Program-made: the position numbers and the translations under genes
In this document: in pieces, positions 1 to 8,296 of the stretch
Position numbering within the stretch: the stretch's first letter is position 1
Layout: each line of letters begins with the position of its first letter
Notes under the pieces: model-generated
Database searches by the model: none
Told to the model about the DNA's origin: nothing
Seen by the model: only the letters and a program-made list of their open reading frames with translations
NCBI RefSeq assembly: GCF_018332715.1
Contig: NZ_BOQP01000013.1
Span: forward strand, 62,001-126,000
Length of the DNA stretch: 64,000 bases
Direction: 5' to 3'
Source of the DNA: Winogradskya consettensis
Lineage (GTDB): Bacteria; Actinomycetota; Actinomycetes; Mycobacteriales; Micromonosporaceae

Positions 1-2
1 GT

Positions 3-419
3 CAGGCACCCACGCTGGACGACCATCCGCCGACGGTGGTCGTGCACGCCGACGGCAGCCGGGTGGATCTGGACGTCAACGGCATCCGGCTCACGCTGAA
101 GGTGCACCGGGTCGGCGAGGTGTCGTACGTGGACAGCCCCGAGGGCTCGGTGGCGCTGCGGGAGCTGTCCCGTTTCCCCCTGCCCGCGCCGGAGGCCGCC
201 GAGGGCTCACTGATCGCGCCGCTGCCGGGTGCCGTGCGCCGCGTGCTGGTCGTGCCGGGTCAGCGGGTACGCGCCGGCGAGCTGCTGCTCACCCTCGAGG
301 CGATGAAGCTGGAGCACCCGGTCCACGCGCCGTCCGCGGGCGTGGTCGCCTCCCTGCCGGTGCACCCGGGAGCCGAGGTCGACACCGGCGAGCTGCTGGC
401 GGTGCTCGACCCCGAATAG
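3..419 (+). CDS. Acyl-CoA carboxylase alpha subunit, C-terminal biotin-carrier end (5' truncated)
   Basis: The reading frame is open from the window edge, so only the C-terminal part is present. The last ~75 residues form a biotinyl domain with the biotinylation motif EAMKLEH, whose Lys carries biotin, after a Pro/Ala-rich linker. In actinobacteria this domain normally ends a ~600-700 aa biotin carboxylase/BCCP fusion that carboxylates acetyl- or propionyl-CoA with a separate beta subunit. That the missing part is biotin carboxylase is inferred. A stand-alone carrier protein is possible, because an internal GTG lies at 36. The extreme 3' end is duplicated just downstream (408-500). Confidence 0.85.
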   Translation, partial: QAPTLDDHPPTVVVHADGSRVDLDVNGIRLTLKVHRVGEVSYVDSPEGSVALRELSRFPLPAPEAAEGSLIAPLPGAVRRVLVVPGQRVRAGELLLTLEAMKLEHPVHAPSAGVVASLPVHPGAEVDTGELLAVLDPE

Positions 420-500
420 GCGGGGGCCGATCCCGAAGCGGCGGGCCGATTTCGACGCGGCGCGAGACCCCGAACAGGCGGGGCCGATTCCGAAGCGGCG
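408..500. repeat. Tandem duplication covering the end of the carboxylase gene
   Basis: Bases 408-443 and 466-500 are near-identical copies with a 58-base period. Copy 1 contains the final Asp-Pro-Glu codons and the TAG stop. In copy 2 the TAG is CAG. A further partial copy (cgcgagacc) follows at about 499-507. It fills most of the gap to the convergent kinase gene. Confidence 0.8.
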
Positions 501-515
501 CGAGACCGCGATCAG

Positions 516-2003
516 TCAGCCTGCCAGCACCGCACCACTGAGGCCGTCCTGACCGGCGAGGCAGCGGAACGTGCGGTTTCCGGTGGTCGGCGGGAGCACC
601 GACAGTGCCCACGCGGCGCTGTCGGTGCGGGCGGTTGTCCGCGTGAACATCGCCGGGCTGCAGACGCGCTGCACCCGGGGGTCACTCGTCACCGCCGCCC
701 GGTCAGCCGGGTCGAGACCCGCGGGCAACGAGCCGACCGCGAAGACCTCCCAGCTGTGCTCCCCGGCGCACGCGATCCTGTGAGCGGCCCCACCCTGCGG
801 CGTGTAGCACTCCACCTGGCTCGGGCAGTGCGCCTCAGCATCACCACATCCCGGCAAAAGGGACGCGCTCGGCGATGCTTTCACCCGGGCCGCCAGCGTC
901 CGCACATTCGGCGCCTGGTCCTTGGCGAGCAGGACGCCGCCGGCGGCGATGGCGAGCATCAGAAAGACGCTGAAGCCACCGAAGAGCCACTTCCGCTTGC
1001 CACGTTTCTGATCCCCGGTGTGCACGGTCGGCGTCTCGTCCGCGGTGTCCCTGGTCGGGGTCACCGGCGGGATCGGGCGCGGCTGTGGAGAAGGCGTAGG
1101 CGGCGTGGACACCGGCCGCGGCGCGGGTGGCACGAAGGTCGCCGCGCGGTAGACGGCCGGTGCCGTGCCCGCCGGCGGGTCGATGCGCAGGTCGGCGAGC
1201 AGGTCGTGCAGCTGTTCCGCGTTGGGCCGGGCGCGCGGCTCGTTGTGCATGCCGTAGCGCAGCACCTCGATGAGCGCCCGCGGGATGTCCGGCAGATCCG
1301 GGATGGGCCGGTTGAACAGGTCCATCAGCGTGATCAGGCTCGGGCTGCGGTCGCTCTCCCAGCGCGGCGGCCGGCCCGCCATCACCGCGTAGAGGGTGGC
1401 GCAGAGCGCGTAGACGTCGACGGCCCCGGACGGGTCGGCGTGCGAGAACATCTCCGGCGGTGCGTACGCCGGGGTCAGCACCTCGAGCGTCACCGAGGAA
1501 TCACGCATCTCGCCCAGCACCGCGAGCCCGAAGTCGGCCAGCACCGCCGGGTTGAAGTGCGAATACAGGATGTTGGCCGGCTTGACGTCGCGGTGCAGCA
1601 CCCCGTTGGCGTGCGAGTGCACCAGCGCGTCCGCGATCTTCACGCCCAGGTCGCGGGTCTCGGCGGCGTTCAGCGGGGAGACCCGCATCCGGTCCAGGTA
1701 CGACCCGTCGCACAGCTCCATGATGAGGTACGGGTGCTGGTCGACGGTCACGCCGACGTCGAACAGGTCGACGACGTGCGGGTGCGACGACATGCGCCCG
1801 GCGGCCTTCGCCTCCCGCAGGAAGCGCGCCTGATCACGCGGGCTGTCCAGGGTCCTGTTCTCGACCTTGATCGCCACGTCACGGCCGACGGAGTCCTGCG
1901 TGGCCCGGTAGACGGTGGCGTAACCACCCCGGGCCATGACGGACAAGCCGGACATGCCTGGCACGTAGGGCACGGGCAGTCGGTTCGGCGGGGTATCCGT
2001 CAC
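516..2003 (-). CDS. Membrane serine/threonine protein kinase
   Basis: 495 aa. Residues ~15-275 form a Hanks-type kinase domain: Gly-rich loop near 25-28, catalytic Lys46 in AIKV, HRD at 137-139 followed by KPAN, DFG at 157-159, and an APPE activation-segment end. A Pro/Thr-rich juxtamembrane linker (280-335) leads to a single transmembrane helix at ~339-360. The outer C-terminal domain (~130 aa) has several Cys and resembles the septum-formation-like domains attached to actinobacterial kinases. Type II topology with the kinase inside is inferred. The extracellular ligand is unknown. It runs codirectionally with the cyclase gene upstream, 31 bases away. Confidence 0.9.
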   Translation of the reverse strand: MTDTPPNRLPVPYVPGMSGLSVMARGGYATVYRATQDSVGRDVAIKVENRTLDSPRDQARFLREAKAAGRMSSHPHVVDLFDVGVTVDQHPYLIMELCDGSYLDRMRVSPLNAAETRDLGVKIADALVHSHANGVLHRDVKPANILYSHFNPAVLADFGLAVLGEMRDSSVTLEVLTPAYAPPEMFSHADPSGAVDVYALCATLYAVMAGRPPRWESDRSPSLITLMDLFNRPIPDLPDIPRALIEVLRYGMHNEPRARPNAEQLHDLLADLRIDPPAGTAPAVYRAATFVPPAPRPVSTPPTPSPQPRPIPPVTPTRDTADETPTVHTGDQKRGKRKWLFGGFSVFLMLAIAAGGVLLAKDQAPNVRTLAARVKASPSASLLPGCGDAEAHCPSQVECYTPQGGAAHRIACAGEHSWEVFAVGSLPAGLDPADRAAVTSDPRVQRVCSPAMFTRTTARTDSAAWALSVLPPTTGNRTFRCLAGQDGLSGAVLAG

Positions 2004-2034
2004 GGGTTAGAAAATACGCGACCGGCGGACCAGA

Positions 2035-5000
2035 TCATCCCGGCACGTCAGACGCGTACGCGACAGATTCCGGACGTTCCACGATGGAGAGAGCCAGAGC
2101 GTCCCTGACCTCCTCCGCGGCGACCCGTTCGCTGGACTGTTCCGTGGAGTACGCGAGCAGCACAGCCTCCTCGGCCGAATCCCTCGCCGCTGCCATGTCA
2201 CCGGCTGCCGCATCAACCCTGGCCTGCACCAACGCGGCGACCACCGAGCTACGGACGTCCTCCGCCTTGACCTCTCGCGCCCGCCTGATCCAGGTTCCGG
2301 CGGTCTCCGCCTGGCCGTCGGCGAGCAGCGCCGAGGCGTACGACGCGAGCGCCTGCCGCCGCGAGAAAAGCAGCGACGCGCCGGTGTCACTGGCGATCGG
2401 GGCGAGCAGCCCGACCGCCGTGGCCGGATCCCCGGCCCTCAGCCGCGCCTCGGCGAGCAGCACCCGCGGTCCGACCTGTGCCGGTGCGAGCGGATTGTGC
2501 GGTTCGACCGCCGTCATCACCCGGCGCGCGTCGGCCTCGGCAGCATCCACCTCACCGCGTTGCAGCGCCACGAACCCGCGCAACGTGCCGGCCATGCCGA
2601 GCAGCAACGGGTGACCCGTGCGGTCCGCGTAGTCGAGCGCGTCGGTGAGCAGATCGTGCGAGTGGTCGTATTCGCCCAGGCTGCGGGCGATGCCACCACG
2701 CACGACCAGCGCGAGTCCACGGCCCCAGTCGTCGGCGACCGCGTCGAAGTCCCGGAACGCCCGGCGTGCCTCGCGATCAGCCTCGGCCAGATCGCCCAGC
2801 TCAGCGGACGCGTACGCCTCGACGGCCCGCAGCGTGCCCACCGCCCAGCCCTCGCCGACCCGGTCGCCGAACGGCAGGAAGATCCTGGCCAGCCGGCGCG
2901 ACTCGTGCAGCCGCCCGGCGAGCAGCCGCGCGAACGCCGTGGTCCCGCGCAGCCAGGAACGGCCGACCGGGTCACCCAGCTCGGCGAACAGTCGTGCGGC
3001 CCGCCCGAGCACGGCGTCCGTACCCGCGAAGTCACCGCGGGTGGTGGTCACCCACGCGAGGTTCTGCAGTGCCCAGGCCTGGCCGTGCCGGTCGCCCGCG
3101 GAGAGCGTGACCTGGTAGGCCGCCGCGAACCGGCTGCTGGCCTGGCTGAGCTTGCCGGAGAGGAAGTCGGCCATGCCCAGCCGGCGCATCGCGTTGGCGC
3201 GCTCGGGGGCCAGCTCGGCGTCGGTGGCGACCTCCAGGGCTTCCTGCCAGGCGGCGACGGCCCTGGTCTGCTCGCCCAGCGCCTCCTGCGCCCGGCCGAC
3301 GACCAGCAGCGCCTCGGCACGGCACACGGGCTCGTCGGTGGAGCTGCGGGCGATCTTCTCGCCGAAGGCCAGCGCCTCGTTCGCCCGGCCCAGCCGGAGC
3401 AGGGCCCGGGCGTGCACCAGCTGGTCGGGCAGGGCCAGGCCGTCCTTGGCGATGCTGGCGGCCCGTTCGGCGTACGCGATGGAAGCGGCCGGTTCGATGT
3501 TGGCCAGCGCCCGCCGCGCCATCCGGCCGAGCGCGTCGACACCGAGCGGCGCGACCTCGCGGGCAGTGGCATCGGGGCGCAGCCGGACCGCATCGGCCAG
3601 CTCGACCGCGCACTCGGCGTGGGAGGCGACGAACGCGTCCCGCTCGTTCTCGCCGAGGCTCAGTCGCGAGGCGCCGTCATAGCCGAGCGCGGTGACGGTC
3701 TCGGGGGCGGCCCAGCGTGCCAGGTAGGCGTGCCGGTCGGCCAGGTCGGCCTTGCCGATGCCCGCATACGCCGCCTCGCGCATGAGCGGGGTGCTGAACG
3801 CGTAGCCGCCCCGGACCCGGTGCAGCATGCGGCGTTGCAGCAGCTCGTCGACGGCTCGTTCCAGCTCGACGGCGGCGACCGCGCCGGGCCGGGCGTCACC
3901 GGGAGCCCGCCGCTCGCGCAGTGCCTCGATCACGCCGGTCGGCACGGTATCGCCGACGACCGCGGCGTCGCGCAGCACCGAGCGGGGCTCGCCCGGCAGC
4001 GCGTCGATGCGGGCGGCGAGGACCGCGGCCAGGTCGCGGGAGAGCAGCTGACTGCCCATGGAACCGTCGGCGAGCTGCCATCTGCCGGCGGCGTTGGCGC
4101 CGACGGCGGGCATCAGCGCGCCACGCTCCATCAGCAGCGTGACCAGCTCGGCGAGGTAGAACGGGTTGCCCTGCGCGGTGGCGAGCAACCGGTCCGCGTC
4201 GGACTGCGGAAGCTTTCCCCCGTTGAGGTACGACGTGAGCAACCGCGACGCGTCGGCACCCCGCAGCGGGGGCAGCGTGTGGATCTCGGCGTCGGCGAGC
4301 CGGGTCAGCGCCCCCGCCGTGCGCACCAGCTCGGGGCGCCCGAGCAGCAGCAGGACCACCGGACCGTCGAGGCGGGAGAGCACACCGCCGAGCGCGTCGA
4401 TCGTCTCGGAGCTCGCGTCGTGCAGGTCGTCGACGATGACGACCAGCGGTGCCTCCTTCGCCAGCGCGCTGAGCAGTCCGGCGACGGCCGCGGGGATGGT
4501 CTCGGTCTCGGGCAGCGTCCCGCCGGTCGGCTGCCACTCGGCGACCGCGTTGGGGCCGACCGGATTGGCCGGTGCCTCGCCATAACCGAGCAGCGCGAGC
4601 AGCCGGTCCAGGTCGACGTCGGGGGTCTCCCCGTCGCGGACCAGCCGGGAGACGACCTTGCGCAGCCGCTCCTCGACCACCGAACGGGTCATCGTGGCGG
4701 CGACGTCCTTGGGCAGACCGGCGGCCTTGCGGACCAGGTCGGCCAGGGGCGCGAAGCGGCGGCGCTCGCCGAACGCGCGGCAGCGGGCCCGCAGCACCCG
4801 CGCGCCGGTGTGGCTGGCGAACCGGCCCGGGCCCACGTCGTATCCGGACGCGAGCCGCTTGACCTCGCCCGCGAACCGGGTCTTGCCGATACCGGCCTCC
4901 GCGGTCATGACCATGACGCGCGGGGAACCGGAGTCGATCACCTCGGCGAGCCGGCCCGCGACGCGGCCCAGCTCGGTCTCGCGGCCCACGAAGGGCGCCT

Positions 5001-5679
5001 CGTCACCGAGGCCCGATCGGGTGCCGGGGGCGTCGTGCAGGCCGAGCAGCTCGTACGCCGGAACGGGCTCGCGCTTCCCCTTGAGCCGCAGCGCCCGCAA
5101 CTGTCGCCAGCTCGCGATGTGCCGCGTGCCGGCCGACGTGCGGGTGCCCGCGTAGACAGCACCGACCGCGGCGGCGTCGGCCAGCCGGGCGGCGGTGTTC
5201 ACGGTGTCGCCGATGACGGTGTATTCGATCGAGGCCTGGATGCCCGCGACCACCTCGCCGGTGTTCAGCCCGACGCGCAGGCCCAGCGGCGCGCCGCCGC
5301 CACGCTCGTCGTCGAGGACCCGGCGGACTGCACGCTGCATGCTCAGCGCGGCCCGGACGGCACGCTCGGCGTCGTCCTCGTGCGCGACGGGCGCCCCGAA
5401 GACGGCCATGATCCCGTCACCGGTGAGCTTGTCGACGTGGCCGCCGAACGTCTTGACCGCGCCGGCCAGGGCGGCGAGCACCCGGTCGGTGACCGCGCCG
5501 ACCCGCTCGGGGTCGAGGTCCTCGGACCAGGATGTGAAATCGGAGAGGTCGCCGAAGAGCACGGTGACGATGCGCCGCTCCGCCGCCGGGAGTGTTGCCG
5601 CAGCGGGCAGCGCCGCACCACAGTTGTGGCAGAAACGGGCACCGGGAACGGCGACGGTTCCGCACACTGGACAGGTCAC
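2035..5679 (-). CDS. Class III adenylate/guanylate cyclase fused to AAA-type ATPase and TPR domain
   Basis: 1214 aa. It opens with a double-CxxC zinc ribbon (residues 3-21). Residues ~30-200 are a class III cyclase homology domain with the metal-binding stretch TVLFGDLSDFT and the second-metal segment GDGIMAVFGAP. Next is a STAND/AAA-like ATPase with Walker A GIGKTR near residue 265 and hydrophobic-DD Walker B (VVIVDDLHD). The C-terminal ~500 residues are Ala/Leu-rich helical repeats typical of TPRs. The family is known in actinobacteria as large signal-integration regulators. Product nucleotide and input are not evident. Its ATG overlaps the stop of the metallo-hydrolase gene (ATGA), so the two are translationally coupled. 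Confidence 0.9.
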   Translation of the reverse strand: MTCPVCGTVAVPGARFCHNCGAALPAAATLPAAERRIVTVLFGDLSDFTSWSEDLDPERVGAVTDRVLAALAGAVKTFGGHVDKLTGDGIMAVFGAPVAHEDDAERAVRAALSMQRAVRRVLDDERGGGAPLGLRVGLNTGEVVAGIQASIEYTVIGDTVNTAARLADAAAVGAVYAGTRTSAGTRHIASWRQLRALRLKGKREPVPAYELLGLHDAPGTRSGLGDEAPFVGRETELGRVAGRLAEVIDSGSPRVMVMTAEAGIGKTRFAGEVKRLASGYDVGPGRFASHTGARVLRARCRAFGERRRFAPLADLVRKAAGLPKDVAATMTRSVVEERLRKVVSRLVRDGETPDVDLDRLLALLGYGEAPANPVGPNAVAEWQPTGGTLPETETIPAAVAGLLSALAKEAPLVVIVDDLHDASSETIDALGGVLSRLDGPVVLLLLGRPELVRTAGALTRLADAEIHTLPPLRGADASRLLTSYLNGGKLPQSDADRLLATAQGNPFYLAELVTLLMERGALMPAVGANAAGRWQLADGSMGSQLLSRDLAAVLAARIDALPGEPRSVLRDAAVVGDTVPTGVIEALRERRAPGDARPGAVAAVELERAVDELLQRRMLHRVRGGYAFSTPLMREAAYAGIGKADLADRHAYLARWAAPETVTALGYDGASRLSLGENERDAFVASHAECAVELADAVRLRPDATAREVAPLGVDALGRMARRALANIEPAASIAYAERAASIAKDGLALPDQLVHARALLRLGRANEALAFGEKIARSSTDEPVCRAEALLVVGRAQEALGEQTRAVAAWQEALEVATDAELAPERANAMRRLGMADFLSGKLSQASSRFAAAYQVTLSAGDRHGQAWALQNLAWVTTTRGDFAGTDAVLGRAARLFAELGDPVGRSWLRGTTAFARLLAGRLHESRRLARIFLPFGDRVGEGWAVGTLRAVEAYASAELGDLAEADREARRAFRDFDAVADDWGRGLALVVRGGIARSLGEYDHSHDLLTDALDYADRTGHPLLLGMAGTLRGFVALQRGEVDAAEADARRVMTAVEPHNPLAPAQVGPRVLLAEARLRAGDPATAVGLLAPIASDTGASLLFSRRQALASYASALLADGQAETAGTWIRRAREVKAEDVRSSVVAALVQARVDAAAGDMAAARDSAEEAVLLAYSTEQSSERVAAEEVRDALALSIVERPESVAYASDVPG

Positions 5680-6482
5680 AGCGGGTCCAACTGTTCCGGG
5701 GCCGCCTGTGATTCCCGCCTCAGGTATTCAAGTTGCGCGCGGGCCGACCATTCTGCCGCGAAGCGGACACTTGGGTCCACGTCCGGGTAGACCACGTCGA
5801 CGATCGCCTCGGGCGTGTCGGCGCCGGCCGCCATCGCGGCCCGGACCTGCGTGAGCCGCTCCTCACGGTGGGTCAGATAAGCCGCTGCCAGCTCACCGCA
5901 GTCGCTGCGCACCGGGCCGTGCCCGGGCAACATCAGAGTTTGGTACGCCCGGAGCGCCCCGAGACTCGCCAGGTAGTCCCCGAGATCCCCGTCGGGCCAC
6001 GCGACAACCGTGGTACCCCGGCCGAGGATCGTGTCACCGGTGAAGATCGCGGGAGTCTGCCCGTCGGTGACGGAGAAGCACACGGAATCCGCGGTGTGTC
6101 CCGGCGTCGGAATCACCTCGACGTCGAGCCCCGCCATCCGCGCCCGCTCCGGCAGCGGATCGCCGTGCTTCGGATCGGCGGCCAGGATCGGCACGCCACC
6201 CAGCATCCGGGACAGCGTCTCGGCTCCCTCGACGTGATCGTGGTGGCCGTGCGTGATCAGGATCGCGGCGAACGGCTGGTGCTCGGCGATCGAGGCGAGG
6301 TGGCCGGCGTCGTCCGGGCCCGGATCGATCACCACGGCCTCGGGCGCGCCGGGCGCGCGCAGCACCCACGTATTGGTGCCGTCCAGCGTCATCGGCCCCG
6401 CGTTGGGCGCACGCAGCAGCGTGAGCCACCCCGGCAACTGCTCGACCGGCACCGTTTCCACCTGCGACGACACAGACGCCAC
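5676..6482 (-). CDS. Metallo-beta-lactamase-fold hydrolase
   Basis: 268 aa. The zinc-binding signature HGHHDHVEG is at residues ~90-98, with further expected ligands in TPGHTADS, TGDTIL and the late PGHGP. This is the glyoxalase II/LACTB2-like branch of the fold. The substrate is unknown. The position next to ridA, DUF4177 and the ArsA pair matches the M. tuberculosis Rv3677c neighbourhood as remembered. The gene shares 4 bases with the cyclase start and lies 96 bases after ridA. The first ATG of the frame is used. Confidence 0.88.
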   Translation of the reverse strand: MASVSSQVETVPVEQLPGWLTLLRAPNAGPMTLDGTNTWVLRAPGAPEAVVIDPGPDDAGHLASIAEHQPFAAILITHGHHDHVEGAETLSRMLGGVPILAADPKHGDPLPERARMAGLDVEVIPTPGHTADSVCFSVTDGQTPAIFTGDTILGRGTTVVAWPDGDLGDYLASLGALRAYQTLMLPGHGPVRSDCGELAAAYLTHREERLTQVRAAMAAGADTPEAIVDVVYPDVDPSVRFAAEWSARAQLEYLRRESQAAPEQLDPL

Positions 6483-6578
6483 CCCCCAGCGAATGGTACG
6501 TCGCCGAACGCCCCGGAGCCGAGCACGTATTGTGCGACCCGGTCACCCACGGTCACGTCCGGCGACCAAACCCACAGG

Positions 6579-7064
6579 TCAGGCGATCTCTGCGATGACC
6601 TCGACCTCGACGGGGGCGCCGAGCGGCAGCTCCGCGACGCCGACCGCACTGCGCGCGTGCCGGCCCTGCTCGCCCAGGACGTCACCGAAGAGCTGCGAAG
6701 CACCGTTGATCACGGCGGGCTGACCGGTGAAACCCTCGGCGGAGGCGACGAAGCCGGTGACCTTGACGATCTTCACGACCCGGCCGAGCCCGACCAGCGC
6801 GTCGATCGCGGCGAGCGCGTTCAGCGCGCAGTTGCGGGCCAGCTCGGTGCCCTGCTCGACGGTGACGTCGGCGCCGACCTTGCCCGTGTAGGGCAGCTTT
6901 CCGTCGACCATCGGCAGCTGCCCGGAGACGTAGACGTAGTTCCCGGACTGCACAGCCGGAACGTACGCCGCGAGCGGCGGGACCACGCTCGGCAGCTTCA
7001 GACCCATCTCGGCGAGCTTCGCGTAGACCTCCGCGCCACCCTCACCCGTCAACGGCGTCGTCAT
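6579..7064 (-). CDS. RidA family (YjgF/UK114) protein
   Basis: 161 aa, slightly longer than the usual ~130-155. The RidA fold is recognised by YVSGQLPMVDGK near the N-terminus, the ELARNCALNALAAI helix and the conserved C-terminal stretch GVAELPLGAPVEVE. Classical RidA uses an Arg in a C-terminal R-(A/S)-x-V motif to hydrolyse 2-aminoacrylate and related imines. Here HARSAVGVAEL provides Arg. The start ATG overlaps the stop of a 7-codon mini-ORF carried by the 69-base repeat just upstream, and there is no good Shine-Dalgarno of its own, so re-initiation after the mini-ORF is likely. Confidence 0.88.
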   Translation of the reverse strand: MTTPLTGEGGAEVYAKLAEMGLKLPSVVPPLAAYVPAVQSGNYVYVSGQLPMVDGKLPYTGKVGADVTVEQGTELARNCALNALAAIDALVGLGRVVKIVKVTGFVASAEGFTGQPAVINGASQLFGDVLGEQGRHARSAVGVAELPLGAPVEVEVIAEIA

Positions 7065-7066
7065 GA

Positions 7067-7135
7067 CTGAGCCGCCTTGGTCATGCTCTCCTGGCCCTTC
7101 GCTCGTCCCTCGCTACCGGTGCAGTCGATCATGAC
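7067..7135 (-). repeat. Dispersed ~69-base leader repeat, copy A
   Basis: Matches 34982-35049 at 66 of 69 positions (two substitutions and one indel). Read on the minus strand it runs from the stop region of DUF4177 through an AGGAGAGC ribosome-binding site to ATG and the codons MTKAAQ. Here it forms a complete seven-codon ORF, MTKAAQS, whose TGA overlaps the ridA ATG. Confidence 0.9.
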
Positions 7136-7284
7136 TTGGTCCGCTTCATGTAAGCCACCAGCTGGTCCGGGTTCGGGCCCGGCACAACCTGCACGAGCTC
7201 CCAGCCGTCCTCGCCCCAGTTGTCGAGGATCTGCTTGGTCGCGTGGACCAGCAAGGGCACCGTCACGTATTCCCACTTCTGCAT
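7129..7284 (-). CDS. DUF4177-like small protein
   Basis: 51 aa, easily overlooked because of its size. It begins MQKWEYVTVPLLVHA and contains the hallmark GEDGWELVQVVPG, typical of DUF4177 proteins of ~50-60 aa that commonly sit beside ridA and the ArsA pair in actinobacteria (the Rv3678A position). Function is unknown. A TAGGCT box (minus strand, 7291-7296) lies six bases before the ATG with no Shine-Dalgarno, which suggests a leaderless transcript. It is upstream of and codirectional with ridA. Confidence 0.82.
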   Translation of the reverse strand: MQKWEYVTVPLLVHATKQILDNWGEDGWELVQVVPGPNPDQLVAYMKRTKS

Positions 7285-7386
7285 TGCGCCAGCCTAGTCA
7301 GGCAGCCGGAGCTGCCTCGCGGGCATCCGGATTCCATTACGCTCATGGCGGGGAGGTGCGGCCCCCGGGCCTCATCAGGGAGCACG

Positions 7387-8271
7387 ATGACGCAACCGTC
7401 GCCAGGCGGGCCCGCGCAGACGACCGCGGGTCTGCCCGAGTGGCCGCCCATGGGCGCATACCCGGGCGAAACCCCCCATCAGACCCCCACGGTCTACCCC
7501 GCCGACTATCCGACGGAGGAGTTCGAGCCGCTCATTCCCTGGGCGGCCCAGCACTCGGCCGACGAGCCGGGCGAGGACGAGGACGAGGTCGGCTGGCATC
7601 AGAGGCTGTCCGCGGAGCCGTTCCGCGCCAAGCACGAGAAGCCGGGTGAGTGGCACACCCATGCGCCGGACCATCTCGCCTTCGAGCATTCCCCGCCGGC
7701 CGAGGTGCAGCCCGGGGTGCAGCACGACGAGCCCGACGAGGCCATCCCGCTCAGCATGCTGCCGCATCCCTGGGAGGTGCCGTTCGATCCGCACGCGACC
7801 GAGACGGCGTACGACGACGAGCGGCCGCGGCGACGTACCGGGCGCTGGATCGTTCTCGCTCTTGTCCTGGTCCTTCTGCTTTTCGCCGGCGGGACGGTCT
7901 CGGCCTATCTGCTGCTGCGCGACGCGGACAGCGGCAAGGGCGCGCCCGATCCGGCCACCGCGGTCGACCGCTTCATGACCGCGATCTACACCCAGCAGAA
8001 CGCGACCGCCGCGGAGAACCTCGTCTGCCGCGAGGCGCGTGATGCCGCCGAGCTGCAGACCAGGGTCAACCAGATCAGGGCGTACGCGACGGAGTACCAG
8101 GCGCCATCCTTCAGCTGGGAGAACCCGTCGGTGTCCGGCCTGAGCACCGAGCGGGCCACGGTCGGCGTCCAGCTGACGATGACCACCGACGACGAGAAGA
8201 GCGCCGAGCAGCGGCTCACGTTCACCGTCATCCGTAAGACCGGCTGGCTCGTCTGCGACGTCAGCGGCTGA
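7387..8271 (+). CDS. Single-pass membrane protein with acidic cytoplasmic N-terminus
   Basis: 294 aa from an ATG preceded by GGGAG at a suitable distance. The frame extends further upstream but with no better start. Residues 1-150 are Pro/Glu/Asp-rich and low complexity. One transmembrane helix follows an Arg-rich RRRTGRW segment (~155-178). The outer ~110 residues form a compact domain that resembles the DUF4878/NTF2-like lumazine-binding-type folds found in actinobacterial membrane proteins. No catalytic motif is visible. It is 25 bases upstream of the ArsA pair and could be co-expressed. The functional link to the ATPases is inference only. Confidence 0.75.
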   Translation: MTQPSPGGPAQTTAGLPEWPPMGAYPGETPHQTPTVYPADYPTEEFEPLIPWAAQHSADEPGEDEDEVGWHQRLSAEPFRAKHEKPGEWHTHAPDHLAFEHSPPAEVQPGVQHDEPDEAIPLSMLPHPWEVPFDPHATETAYDDERPRRRTGRWIVLALVLVLLLFAGGTVSAYLLLRDADSGKGAPDPATAVDRFMTAIYTQQNATAAENLVCREARDAAELQTRVNQIRAYATEYQAPSFSWENPSVSGLSTERATVGVQLTMTTDDEKSAEQRLTFTVIRKTGWLVCDVSG

Positions 8272-8296
8272 CCGGTCTGGTCGTACTCTCGATCTC

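Noticed and set aside
756..2108. Long plus-strand open frame opposite the kinase gene
   Set aside because: Shadow of the kinase; the sequence is Arg/His/Gln/Val-rich with no family features, as expected for the antisense of GC-rich coding DNA.
2497..5790. 1097-codon plus-strand open frame opposite the cyclase gene
   Set aside because: Shadow frame of the real minus-strand gene, low-complexity composition and no domain.
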